The translations under genes and the position numbers were made by a program. From assembly GCF_003432485.1 (NCBI RefSeq), contig NZ_QVNQ01000001.1, positions 806,001 through 870,000 on the forward strand: a stretch of 64,000 nucleotides of DNA, given 5' to 3'. Source of the stretch: Actinomadura spongiicola (lineage in GTDB: Bacteria; Actinomycetota; Actinomycetes; Streptosporangiales; Streptosporangiaceae). The notes under the pieces are model-generated. The model was not told the origin of the DNA. It was given only the letters and a program-made list of their open reading frames with translations, and did not search any database. Position 1 is the first letter of the stretch, and each line of letters begins with the position of its first letter. This document shows positions 49,509 to 57,734 of this stretch, piece by piece.

Positions 49509-50494
49509 CCAGACGCCATGGCGCCGCGATTCTGCTGACCGCGCTGCTCACGGTGGGGGTCAGCGCCTGCTCGTCCGGCGACGACGGGTCCGAGGGCGGG
49601 GAGGTCGTGCTGCGGGTCGGCGACCAGAAGGGCGCCAGCATCCAGCAGATGCTCACCGCGGCCGGACAGTTGGACGGCCTCACCTACAAGATCAAGTGGT
49701 CGCTGTTCACGTCCGGGCCCCCGATCCTCGAAGGCGTCAACGCCGGATCGGTCGACTTCGGGTCGGTCGGCAACACGCCGCCGGTGTTCGCGGCCGCCGC
49801 CAAGGCCCGGATCGTCATCGTGGGCGCCACCGAGTCCCGCGTGACGGGGCAGGGCATCGTGGTGCCCAAGGGTTCCACGCTGCGCGCCCCGGCCGAGCTC
49901 AAGGGCAAGAAGGTCGCCGTCGCCAAGGGCAGTTCTGCGCACTACCACCTGCTGTCGGTGCTCACCAAGAACGGACTGTCGTTCGACGACATCGAACCGC
50001 AGTACCTCCAGCCGTCCGACGCCCTCACCGCTCTCACCGGTGGCCGCGTCGACGCCTGGGCGACCTGGGAGCCGTACACCGCTCAGGCGGAACTGAACAA
50101 CGGCGCCCGCGTCCTGGTCGACGGCACCGGTTACACCAACGGCTACGGATTCCAGGTCACGTCCAGGACGACCCTCAAGAACGAGCGCCGGGCCGCCGCG
50201 CTCAAGGACTTCCTGTCCCGTTACCAGCGGGCGGTGCAGTGGTCCAACGCCAACTCCGCGCGGTGGGCCGCCATCTGGGCGAAGCAGACCCGGCTGCCCG
50301 GCCCGGTCGCCGAACGCGCCGTCCAGCGCCGCCTGTCCGCCATCATCCCGATCGACGACGCGGTGATCGCCTCCGAGCAGCGGATCGCCGACTCCTTCTA
50401 CGACGTCAAGGTGATCCCCGCCAAGGTGACGATCGCCGACTTCTTCGACCGGCGGTTCAACGGCCTCGCCGTGGTCGCCCAGCAGAGAAAGTGA
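49505..50494 (+). CDS. SsuA-type substrate-binding lipoprotein (set 2)
   Basis: A protein of 329 residues. A lipoprotein signal (ILLTALLTVGVSACSSG) has Cys at about residue 22. The mature part reads VVLRVGDQKGASIQQMLTAAGQL, KWSLFTSGPPILEGVNAGSVDFGSVGNTPPVFAAAAKA (classic aliphatic-sulfonate binding-protein motif) and GGRVDAWATWEPYTAQAEL. It probably binds alkanesulfonates for the adjacent permease and for SsuD encoded next. ATGA overlap with the ATPase gene. Confidence 0.94.
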   Translation: MTRRHGAAILLTALLTVGVSACSSGDDGSEGGEVVLRVGDQKGASIQQMLTAAGQLDGLTYKIKWSLFTSGPPILEGVNAGSVDFGSVGNTPPVFAAAAKARIVIVGATESRVTGQGIVVPKGSTLRAPAELKGKKVAVAKGSSAHYHLLSVLTKNGLSFDDIEPQYLQPSDALTALTGGRVDAWATWEPYTAQAELNNGARVLVDGTGYTNGYGFQVTSRTTLKNERRAAALKDFLSRYQRAVQWSNANSARWAAIWAKQTRLPGPVAERAVQRRLSAIIPIDDAVIASEQRIADSFYDVKVIPAKVTIADFFDRRFNGLAVVAQQRK

Positions 50495-50501
50495 CGATGC
50501 G

Positions 50502-51710
50502 ATGAGCCTGCGATTCCACTGGTTCCTGCCCACCACCGGCGACGGGCGTACCGTGGTCGGCGGCGGACACAGCGTCCCCAAGGGCGTCGGGGTGCCCGAC
50601 GGGACGGCGGGAACGGCCGACCAGTTCCGCGCCCCCGACATCGACTACCTCGCCCAGGTCGCCCGCACCGCCGAGCACCTCGGCTTCGAGGCCGTCCTCA
50701 CCCCCACCGGCACCTGGTGCGAGGACGCCTGGCTGGTCACCGCGGCGCTCATCCGCGAGACCAGCGGCCTGAAGTTCCTGGTCGCGTTCCGGCCCGGCCT
50801 GATCTCTCCCACGCTCGCCGCCCAGATGGCCGCCACCTACCAGCGGATCTCCGGTGGACGGCTCGCGCTCAACGTGGTCACCGGCGGTGAGGCCGCCGAG
50901 CAGCGCCGCTTCGGCGACCATCTCGGCCACGACGAGCGGTACGCGCGCACCGACGAGTTCCTCTCCGTCGTGCGGGGCGCCTGGGGAGCCGAACCGTTCG
51001 ACTTCACCGGCGCGCACTACCAGGTGGAGGGCGCGACCGTCCGGACGCCTCCCGAACCCGTCCCGGAGATCTACTTCGGCGGCTCGTCCGACGCGGCGGC
51101 ACCCGTCGCGGCCCGCCACAGCGACGTCTACCTCACCTGGGGTGAGCCTCCCGGTCAGGTCGCCGCCAAGCTCGACCGCATCCGCGAACTTGCCCGCGCG
51201 CAGGGACGCACCGTCCGCTTCGGCATCCGGCTGCACGTCGTCACCCGCGACACGTCCGAGCAGGCATGGAGCGAGGCCGGACGGCTGCTGGACAGCGTCG
51301 ACCCCGACTCCGTCGCCCAGGCGCAGCGGGCCATGGCCGCGAGCGAATCCGTCGGCCAGCGGCGGATGCGCTCCCTGCACGAGCGGTACCGCGCCGGCGG
51401 CGGAACGGATCCTCGCGAGCTGGAGATCCACCCCAACCTGTGGGCGGGCGTCGGTCTGGTCCGTGGCGGCGCGGGCACCGCGCTGGTCGGCAGCCACAGC
51501 GAGGTCGCCGACCTGATCGAGGAGTACGCCGCTCTGGGCGTCGAGGAGTTCATCCTCTCCGGCTACCCGCACATCGAAGAGGCGTACTGGTTCGGCGAGG
51601 GCGTCCTGCCCGAGCTGCGCCGGCGGGAGGCCACCGCCGCCGCGCGCCGGCGCCCGAACTGGGCGTCGCGGGCCGCGCACCACCGCTTCCAGGTGGTCAC
51701 ACATGAGTGA
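50502..51710 (+). CDS. ssuD: FMNH2-dependent alkanesulfonate monooxygenase
   Basis: A protein of 402 residues closely following SsuD throughout: FHWFLPTTGDGRTVVGGGH, VLTPTGTWCEDAWLVTAALI (the conserved Cys of SsuD), FLVAFRPGLISPTLAAQMAATYQRISGGR, YFGGSSDAA and PNLWAGVGLVRGGAGTALVGS. It cleaves C1-C2+ alkanesulfonates to aldehyde and sulfite. A tail of about 25 residues beyond the usual end (RRREATAAARRRPNWAS) is extra. It follows the binding-protein gene by seven bases and precedes a flavin reductase. A paralogue lies inverted at 52240-53397. Confidence 0.95.
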   Translation: MSLRFHWFLPTTGDGRTVVGGGHSVPKGVGVPDGTAGTADQFRAPDIDYLAQVARTAEHLGFEAVLTPTGTWCEDAWLVTAALIRETSGLKFLVAFRPGLISPTLAAQMAATYQRISGGRLALNVVTGGEAAEQRRFGDHLGHDERYARTDEFLSVVRGAWGAEPFDFTGAHYQVEGATVRTPPEPVPEIYFGGSSDAAAPVAARHSDVYLTWGEPPGQVAAKLDRIRELARAQGRTVRFGIRLHVVTRDTSEQAWSEAGRLLDSVDPDSVAQAQRAMAASESVGQRRMRSLHERYRAGGGTDPRELEIHPNLWAGVGLVRGGAGTALVGSHSEVADLIEEYAALGVEEFILSGYPHIEEAYWFGEGVLPELRRREATAAARRRPNWASRAAHHRFQVVTHE

Positions 51711-51719
51711 GGTGTCGAC

Positions 51720-52193
51720 ATGACCATGGCGGAACTCGACCTGCGCCGCGTCTACGGCGCCTACCCCACCGGGGTGGCGGCGGTGGCGGGCCTCATCGGC
51801 GGACGACCGGTCGGCCTGGCCGCCAGCTCGTTCGTCCCGGTGTCGCTGGATCCGCCGCTGGTGTCGGTCTGCATGGCGCACACCTCCACGACCTGGCCGC
51901 TGCTGCGCGACCTCCCGCACATCGGGATCAGCGTGCTCGGCGCCCACCAGGAGGAGACGGGACGGCGGCTCGGCGCCCGCGGCGGCGACCGTTTCGCCGG
52001 CGTCCCGTGGCGTTCCACGGCGAACGGCTGCGTCCTCATCGAGGACGCAGCCGCCTGGTACGACTGCACCGTCGAGCAGCAGTTCCGCTCCGGCGACCAC
52101 GACATCGTGGTGCTGCGCGTCCACGACCTGGACGCCGCCTACGGAACCCCTCCACTCGTCTTCCACGCCAGCCGCTTCCACCAACTGCGCTGA
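51720..52193 (+). CDS. Flavin reductase-like protein (DszD/HpaC type)
   Basis: A protein of 157 residues with the split-barrel flavin reductase fold: RRVYGAYPTGVAAVAGLIGG, GLAASSFVPVSLDPPLVSVCMAHTSTTWPLLRD, IGISVLGAHQEETGRRL and SGDHDIVVLRVHDLDA. It makes reduced FMN for the monooxygenases and is the last gene of the plus sulfur operon. It is a close paralogue of the minus-strand gene at 54622-55128, to the point of sharing RRVYGAYPTGV and QFRSGDHDIVVLRVHDLDA. Confidence 0.92.
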   Translation: MTMAELDLRRVYGAYPTGVAAVAGLIGGRPVGLAASSFVPVSLDPPLVSVCMAHTSTTWPLLRDLPHIGISVLGAHQEETGRRLGARGGDRFAGVPWRSTANGCVLIEDAAAWYDCTVEQQFRSGDHDIVVLRVHDLDAAYGTPPLVFHASRFHQLR

Positions 52194-52196
52194 CCA

Positions 52197-52234
52197 GTAG
52201 GACGTCCCTCTCCCGCGGGGGAGGGACGTCCTAC
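52197..52234. terminator. Strong bidirectional terminator between the two sulfur operons
   Basis: GTAGGACGTCCCTC pairs perfectly with GAGGGACGTCCTAC around a 10-base loop. It begins three bases after the flavin reductase stop and ends five bases before the end of the converging SsuD gene, so it serves both operons. Confidence 0.88.
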
Positions 52235-52239
52235 GCGGT

Positions 52240-53397
52240 TCAGGAGGCGGCGAACGGGACGGAGGCCGGAGCGGCGCCGGTGGAGGCTCCGGCGGGATGC
52301 GTCCAGAGCCCCCGGTCGCGCAGGATCGGCAGGACGCCCTCGCCGAACCAGTACGCCTCTTCCAGGTGCGGGTAGCCGGACAGGACGAACTCGTCCAGTC
52401 CGAGTTCGGCGTATTCGGTGATGCGGTCGGCGATCTCCTCGTGGCTGCCGACCAGGGCCGTGCCGGCGCCGCCGCGGACCAGGCCCACGCCCGCCCACAG
52501 GTTGGGCGCGACCTCCAGCTCGCGCAGGCCCTTGGCGGAGCCGCCGTGCAGGTCGAGCATCCGGCGCTGGCCCTCGGACTCGCTGCGGCGCAGGTTGGCC
52601 TGGACCTGCTCGATCGCCTCGTCCGAGATCCCGGACAGCAGCCGTCCGGCCTGCGCCCACGCCTCGTCGGCGGTGTCGCGGGAGATGACGTGCAGGCGGA
52701 TGCCGAACCGGATCCGGCGTTCTTGCTCGGCGGCGAGCCCCCGGATCCAGGCGATCTTCCCGGCGACGGCGGTGGGCGGTTCGCCCCAGGTGAGGTAGAC
52801 GTCGGCGTGCCGCGCCGCGACCCGCCCGGCCTCGGGGGAGGAGCCGCCGAAGTAGATCGGCGGGACGGGATCGGGAACGCGTCCGAGCCGGGCGCCCTCG
52901 ACCTGCACGTGCGTCCCGTCGAAGTCGACGGAGTCGCCCTTCCACAGTGAGCGGACGACGTGCAGGAACTCGTCCGTGCGCGCGTACCGTGCGGGCTTGT
53001 CGAGGAAGTCGCCGTAGGCGCGCTGCTCGTGCGCCTCGCCGCCGGTCACCACGTTCAGCAGCAGCCGTCCGCCCGAGTGCCATTGGTAGGTGGCGGCCAT
53101 CTGCGCGGCCAGCGTCGGGCTGAGCAGCCCGGGACGGAACGCCACCAGGAACTTCAGCCGCTCCGACGTCGTCACCAGCGGCGCGGTGGTGAGCCAGGCG
53201 TCCTCGCACCACGCCCCGGTGGGGGTCAGCGCGCCCACGAAGCCGACCTCCTCGGCCGCGCGTGCCACCTGGCCGAGATAGCCGAGGGTCGCCGGCCGGT
53301 CGCCGCTCGCGGCGCCCGCCGCCAGGCCGTGCCCGCCGCCGACGATGTAACGGCTGTCGCCGTAGGTGGGCAGGAACCAGTGGAAGGTCAAGGTCAC
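52240..53397 (-). CDS. ssuD: FMNH2-dependent alkanesulfonate monooxygenase, second copy
   Basis: A protein of 385 residues with the same SsuD blocks as the plus-strand copy: FHWFLPTYGDSRYIVGGGHG, TPTGAWCEDAWLTTAPLV, FLVAFRPGLLSPTLAAQMAATYQWHSGGR, YFGGSSPEAGRVAARHADVYLTWGEPP and PNLWAGVGLVRGGAGTALVGS. GTG 53397 was chosen because AGGGAG lies a few bases upstream and the protein then begins like SsuD; a longer ATG frame has no site. It is the last gene of the minus sulfur operon, 23 bases after the DszC-like gene. Confidence 0.94.
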   Translation of the reverse strand: MTLTFHWFLPTYGDSRYIVGGGHGLAAGAASGDRPATLGYLGQVARAAEEVGFVGALTPTGAWCEDAWLTTAPLVTTSERLKFLVAFRPGLLSPTLAAQMAATYQWHSGGRLLLNVVTGGEAHEQRAYGDFLDKPARYARTDEFLHVVRSLWKGDSVDFDGTHVQVEGARLGRVPDPVPPIYFGGSSPEAGRVAARHADVYLTWGEPPTAVAGKIAWIRGLAAEQERRIRFGIRLHVISRDTADEAWAQAGRLLSGISDEAIEQVQANLRRSESEGQRRMLDLHGGSAKGLRELEVAPNLWAGVGLVRGGAGTALVGSHEEIADRITEYAELGLDEFVLSGYPHLEEAYWFGEGVLPILRDRGLWTHPAGASTGAAPASVPFAAS

Positions 53398-53420
53398 GGG
53401 AGTCTCCCTCTTCGCTGTTC

Positions 53421-54614
53421 TCAGATGACGCCGTGGCGGGGCGGCGGCGTGCCGTTGAGGACGTACCGGCCGATGTGCTGGACCTTCCACCGGACGGGGT
53501 CGTGCAGGGTGTGCGTGCGGGCGTTGCGCCAGTGCCGGTGGAGGTTGAGGTCGTCCGCGGCGGAGCGGGTGCCGGAGACCTCGAAAAGCGCGTTGGTGAC
53601 CTCGACCGCGGCACGGTCCGCGAGGGTCTTGGCGGTGGCGACCGCGAGGGAGGCCCGCACCGCGTTCTCCTCGGTGAGGTCGTGCCCGGCGTGCTCGACC
53701 GCGCGTCCGGCCTCGGCGAGCACGGCGCGGGCGGCGCGTTCGGTGATCGCCAGCTCTCCGAACCGCTGGACGAGCAACGGATCGCCGCCGGGCGTGTCGG
53801 CGCCGCTCTCGAACCAGGGACGGCTCCTGGCGTTGACGAACTCCACCGCCTCCCGCAACGCGCCCGACGCGATGCCCACGTCGATCGCCGCGTGCAGCAA
53901 CTGCGCCGTGGACCCGTGCACCTGCGGGCCGGTGAAGGTCAGATGGTGCGGCACCACGTTCTCGGCGGGGACGCGCACGTCCCGCAGGTGGACGGTGCCA
54001 CTCGCGGTCGTGCGCTGGCCCATTCCGTTCCAGTCGTCCACGACCTCCAGGCCGTCGGCGTCCCGTGGGACATAGGCCACGTGCAGGCGGTCCTCGCCGT
54101 CCGTCTCAAGCTGCGCCAGGACGGGAACCCAGTGCGCGAAGAGCGCCCCGGTGCTGTAGTACTTGGTGCCGCGCAGCACGTACCCGTCCGACCCGTCCGG
54201 GAGGAGACGCGTCGTGTACTCCTGGACGTGCTTGGTTCCCCGCTCGGACTGCGCGTTCCCGAACCGTTTGCCCGCCAGCGCCTCGCCGAAGAAGAACTTC
54301 TGCTGTTCCGGCGTCCCCTGCTGGGCCAGGACGCGGAGATACACGACATGGCTCTGCGGGATCTGCGCGATGTTGGGATCGCCCGCGGCCAGCAAGCGGA
54401 ACACCTCGGCCAGCGTGTCGGCCCGCACGTCCGCGCCGCCGTACCCGGCCGGAACGGTGATGCCCAGCAGCCCGCTCGCCGACAGCCGTTCCAGTTCGGC
54501 CTCCGGGAGGACGCGGTTCGCGTCGCGCTCGGCCGCGCGCTCGGCGAACTCCGCCCCCAGCGCGGCGGCCGTCTCCAGCGCCTCCTCGTCACTGCCGATC
54601 ACTACGGCGTCCAT
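53421..54614 (-). CDS. DszC/SfnB-like acyl-CoA dehydrogenase-fold flavin monooxygenase 1
   Basis: A protein of 397 residues of the acyl-CoA dehydrogenase fold. ASGLLGITVPAGYGGADV, IAQIPQSHVVYLRVLAQQGT, GYVLRGTKYYSTGALFAHWVPVLAQ and a C-terminal LHRHWRNARTHTLHDPVRWKVQHIGRYVL are the blocks of the DszC/SfnB branch, which uses reduced FMN and O2 to oxidise sulfur, not acyl-CoA. A sulfoxide or sulfone step is likely. ATG 54614 lies seven bases from the flavin reductase stop; longer frames would run antisense to nothing but lack a site. Confidence 0.88.
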   Translation of the reverse strand: MDAVVIGSDEEALETAAALGAEFAERAAERDANRVLPEAELERLSASGLLGITVPAGYGGADVRADTLAEVFRLLAAGDPNIAQIPQSHVVYLRVLAQQGTPEQQKFFFGEALAGKRFGNAQSERGTKHVQEYTTRLLPDGSDGYVLRGTKYYSTGALFAHWVPVLAQLETDGEDRLHVAYVPRDADGLEVVDDWNGMGQRTTASGTVHLRDVRVPAENVVPHHLTFTGPQVHGSTAQLLHAAIDVGIASGALREAVEFVNARSRPWFESGADTPGGDPLLVQRFGELAITERAARAVLAEAGRAVEHAGHDLTEENAVRASLAVATAKTLADRAAVEVTNALFEVSGTRSAADDLNLHRHWRNARTHTLHDPVRWKVQHIGRYVLNGTPPPRHGVI

Positions 54615-54621
54615 GGTCGTC

Positions 54622-55128
54622 CTATCCGGTCGGTCGGTGGGCGGGGTGGGCGGCGTCGGCCAGGTCGCGGAACGTGCCGCCGTGGAAGACCAGCGGCGGG
54701 ACGCCGGTGCACGCGTCGAGGTCGTGGACGCGGAGGACGACGATGTCGTGGTCGCCGGAACGGAACTGATGCTCGATCGAGCAGACGTACCAGGCGGCCG
54801 CGCCCTCGATGAGCACGCATCCGTCCGGGGTGGAGCGCCAGTCGACACCGGCGAACCGGTCCCCCTCGCGGGAACCGAGCCGCCGCCCCACCCGCCCCTG
54901 GTGGGCGGCCAGCACGCTGATCCCGATCCGGGGCAGCCCGCGCAGCAGCGGCCAGGTCGTCGAGGTGTGCGCGACGCACACCGACACCAGCGGCGGATCC
55001 AAGGACACCGGGACGAACGAGCTGGCGGCGATGCCGGCCGGCCGTCCGCCGACCAGTCCCGCGACCACCGTCACCCCGGTGGGGTACGCACCGTAGACCC
55101 GGCGCAGTTCGACACCGACTGCGGTCAT
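54622..55128 (-). CDS. Flavin reductase-like protein, second copy
   Basis: A protein of 168 residues. GVELRRVYGAYPTGVTVVAGLVGGRPAGIAASSFVPVSLDPPLVSVCVAHTSTTWPLL is almost the same as in the plus-strand copy at 51720, as is QFRSGDHDIVVLRVHDLDA; the C-terminal HRPTG tail is longer. It provides FMNH2 to the DszC-like enzymes on either side. ATG 55128 has AAGGAG ten bases before; a GTG at 55137 overlaps that site. Confidence 0.92.
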   Translation of the reverse strand: MTAVGVELRRVYGAYPTGVTVVAGLVGGRPAGIAASSFVPVSLDPPLVSVCVAHTSTTWPLLRGLPRIGISVLAAHQGRVGRRLGSREGDRFAGVDWRSTPDGCVLIEGAAAWYVCSIEHQFRSGDHDIVVLRVHDLDACTGVPPLVFHGGTFRDLADAAHPAHRPTG

Positions 55129-55197
55129 GTCGATCACTCCTTCGACGGGAGGGTGGCCCGGCCACCGGGCGAGCGGTGGCCGGACCGCCGGGGGAGG

Positions 55198-56418
55198 TCA
55201 GCGGTAGAGCGAGAACTCGGGCGCGCGCCGGTTCAGCGTCCAGTCGCCGACCTCGCGTGCCTTGTAGGCGACGGGGTCGTGGACGGTGTGGGTGCGGAGG
55301 TTGCGCCAGTGCCGGTCGAAGCCGTAGGCGGTGGTGGTGGCGCGGGCTCCCTGGATCTCGAACAGCCGGGAGGCCGCCGCCAGCGCGACCTTGGTGGACA
55401 GGTACTTCGCCTCGTAGACGGCGACGGCCGCCTCGGCGCGCTGCTCCTCGGTGAGGTCGGGTCCGGTGTCCAGGCCCTTCTGCAGGGCGTCGCCCGCACG
55501 GTCGGCGAGCAGGGCCGCGGCGCGCAGTTCGCTGCGGATCTCGCCGACGGCCTGGAGGACGTAGGGGTCGTCGGTGGCACGGTCCACGCCGGACGTCTCC
55601 CACGGGGCCCCGTGCAGGCGGGTCCAGTCGAGCGCCTCGTCGAGGGCGCCCTCGGCCGTCCCGACGTAGAAGTTCACGAACGCCAGTTGCCAGTGCGGCG
55701 TGACGAGGGTCTGGTACGGGGTGATGGTCCGTCCCGTAAGGGGCCCCGAGCCGAGGACCTCAGACCGCTCCACCCGCGCGTCGTCGAACACGACGCCGCC
55801 GGAGTCGGTGAGCCGCTGCCCGATGTTGTCCCAGTCGCCGAGGGTGCGGAACCCCTCACGTCCGGCGGGCAGGGCGAGGAAGACCAGCTCTCCCTCATAA
55901 GAGGCGGTGACCGACAGATGGTCGCCGAGGCTCGCGCCGGAGGCGAACGAGCGGCGCCCGTTCAGCCGGAACCCGTCACCGTCCTCGGTCAGGATGAGGT
56001 CGGAGCCGCCGCGCGGGTTCTGCACACCGCCCCAGAACAGCTTCCGCTCGGCGTTCCGGCGGGACAGCTCCTCGGCCTGCTCGGGCGTGCCGAACAGGGG
56101 CGCGATCCGGGTCTGCGCGAAGTGGTAGCCGATGAGATGGGCGATGGAGGTGTCGCCGCGTGCGATGCGGCGGGTGATCTGGGCGGCCTGCGCGTAGTTC
56201 AGGCCGTCCCCGCCGTACTCGACGGGTTCCTGCACCTGAAGAAGGTCGTGGCGGCGCAGCAGCTCGACCTCCGCTCGCGGGGTCTTGTTGGCACGATCCC
56301 GCTGGGCGGCGGTGGCGCGCAGTTCCGCGGCGACCGTGTCGGCGCGCCGCAGCGCGTCGGCGAACCGCTCGTCACTGTCGGGACGCCGGGTCTCGTTCTC
56401 CTGAGTCTGGACTGACAT
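55198..56418 (-). CDS. DszC/SfnB-like acyl-CoA dehydrogenase-fold flavin monooxygenase 2
   Basis: A protein of 406 residues: LLQVQEPVEYGGDGLNYAQAAQITRRIARGDTSIAHLIGYHF, FWGGVQNPRGGSDLILTEDG, GFRLNGRRSFASGASLGDHLSVTA and C-terminal FDRHWRNLRTHTVHDPVAYKAREVGDWTL. The last block is the same as in the first DszC-like protein, but the rest is clearly diverged, so the two probably act on different sulfur substrates. GAGGAGA lies eight bases before ATG 56418. An upstream leader frame runs over this start. Confidence 0.89.
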   Translation of the reverse strand: MSVQTQENETRRPDSDERFADALRRADTVAAELRATAAQRDRANKTPRAEVELLRRHDLLQVQEPVEYGGDGLNYAQAAQITRRIARGDTSIAHLIGYHFAQTRIAPLFGTPEQAEELSRRNAERKLFWGGVQNPRGGSDLILTEDGDGFRLNGRRSFASGASLGDHLSVTASYEGELVFLALPAGREGFRTLGDWDNIGQRLTDSGGVVFDDARVERSEVLGSGPLTGRTITPYQTLVTPHWQLAFVNFYVGTAEGALDEALDWTRLHGAPWETSGVDRATDDPYVLQAVGEIRSELRAAALLADRAGDALQKGLDTGPDLTEEQRAEAAVAVYEAKYLSTKVALAAASRLFEIQGARATTTAYGFDRHWRNLRTHTVHDPVAYKAREVGDWTLNRRAPEFSLYR

Positions 56419-56522
56419 GCCGATGCTCTCCTCTGAAACGGTGGTGGACGGGCGGGGCGCGGGCTACACAGCGCGCTGCATGACCTGAGCAGGTCGATGT
56501 ATCGGCGGCGGACGAGGAGCAT
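56419..56522 (-). promoter_or_regulatory. Cys-containing leader peptide frame inside the minus sulfur operon
   Basis: From ATG 56522 a frame opens with VRRRYIDLLRSCSALC, the pattern of actinobacterial sulfur-gene leader peptides, with Cys codons at residues 15 and 19. It does not stop after the Cys but continues in another frame across the start of the DszC-like gene to 56199. It begins seven bases after the SfnG stop, so it lies between two genes of the operon. The coordinates cover only the part before the next start. Confidence 0.6.
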
Positions 56523-56528
56523 GCGGGC

Positions 56529-57650
56529 TCAGGAACCCGTCCGCACCGGGGCGCCGCGATCCTCGGCCTCCAACTCCCGGACGAGGGGCAGCACCCGTTT
56601 CCCGAAGTACTCGACCTCCTCCAGGTAGTGCAGGAAGCCGAGCAGGAACAGGTCCACGCCGAGCCGCTTGTAGGCGACGATCCGTTCGGCGATCTGCTCG
56701 GGCGTCCCGATCAACCCGGTGCGGAAGCCGTCGTTGTACTGGACGAGGTCGGCGAACTCCGAGTCCTGCCACATGCCCTTGCCGTCGGGGGCGGCCTGCC
56801 CGGCCTGCCTGACCGCGGACCCGAAGCCCTCGACGGCCTCCCGGTCGGCCTTGCCGACGATCTCGCGCAGCACCTCGCGCGCCTCGGCCTCGGAGTCACG
56901 GGCGATCAGGAAGGCGTTGAGCCCGAATTGAACACTCCGCCCGTACAAGGCGGCCTCGGTGCGAACATCACGGATCTGCTCGACGACACCATCGAAGTCC
57001 CTGCCGTTGCTGAAGTACCAATCGGATACACGTCCCGCCATCCGCCGCGCGGCGGTGGAGTTGCCGCCCTGGAAGATCTCCGGGTGCGGACGTCCCGGCA
57101 CATCGACCGGCTTGGGCCGCAGGTCGAAGTCGTGCAACCGGTAGAAGTCGCCGCCGAACTCCGCGTGCTCGGACGTCCAGATCTCCCGCAGCACGCGGAT
57201 GAACTCCTCGCTGCGCCGGTACCGCTCGTCGTGCTCCAGCCACGGCTCGCCGAGCTTGGTGAACTCGTCCTTGAACCACCCGCTGACGACGTTGACCGCG
57301 GCACGTCCGCCCGAAAGCTGGTCAGCGGTCGCGACGAACTTCGCCAGCACACCGGGATGCCACAGGCCCGGATGGATCGCGGCGATCACCTTCAGCCGCT
57401 GCGTGGCCAGCAGCAGCGCCAGGCTGAATCCGGTGGATTCATGCTGGTAGGCGGCCCCGTAGGAGGCGATGTAACGCACCTGGCTGAGCGCGTAGTCGAA
57501 CCCGTTGTTCTCGGCGAGGACGGCCAGCTCACGGTTGTAGTCATAGCCCCAATCGGTGCGCTGCTCGATCTTGCTGACCACCAGCCCGCCGCTGACGTTG
57601 GGCACCCAGTAGGCGAACCTCACCGGGTTCTCGATATTTCCTACAGACAT
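56529..57650 (-). CDS. sfnG: Dimethylsulfone monooxygenase SfnG
   Basis: A protein of 373 residues of the LLM class. The N-terminus RFAYWVPNVSGGLVVSKIEQ plus RTDW is the hallmark of SfnG, an FMNH2-dependent enzyme that turns dimethylsulfone into methanesulfinate. Also present are VIAAIHPGLWHPGVLAKFVATADQLSGGRAAVNVVSGWFK, HDERYRRSEEFIRVLREIWT and GGNSTAARRMAGRVSDWYFSNG. It is the first gene of the minus sulfur operon and divergent from the LysR gene 84 bases away. Confidence 0.95.
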   Translation of the reverse strand: MSVGNIENPVRFAYWVPNVSGGLVVSKIEQRTDWGYDYNRELAVLAENNGFDYALSQVRYIASYGAAYQHESTGFSLALLLATQRLKVIAAIHPGLWHPGVLAKFVATADQLSGGRAAVNVVSGWFKDEFTKLGEPWLEHDERYRRSEEFIRVLREIWTSEHAEFGGDFYRLHDFDLRPKPVDVPGRPHPEIFQGGNSTAARRMAGRVSDWYFSNGRDFDGVVEQIRDVRTEAALYGRSVQFGLNAFLIARDSEAEAREVLREIVGKADREAVEGFGSAVRQAGQAAPDGKGMWQDSEFADLVQYNDGFRTGLIGTPEQIAERIVAYKRLGVDLFLLGFLHYLEEVEYFGKRVLPLVRELEAEDRGAPVRTGS

Positions 57651-57734
57651 AGTTAGAATTGTTGAACGTCCGCCCGTCCCAGGTCAATGTGGTCTTCCTG
57701 ACGGGGTGATAGGCCGAACCTCTCACGGGGAACC

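Noticed and set aside
57541..57726. 61-codon minus-strand frame at the sfnG promoter, considered as a Cys leader peptide
   Set aside because: Its single Cys comes from reading the sfnG start out of frame, and it lacks the RRxxxDLxRxxSALC pattern of sulfur leaders.
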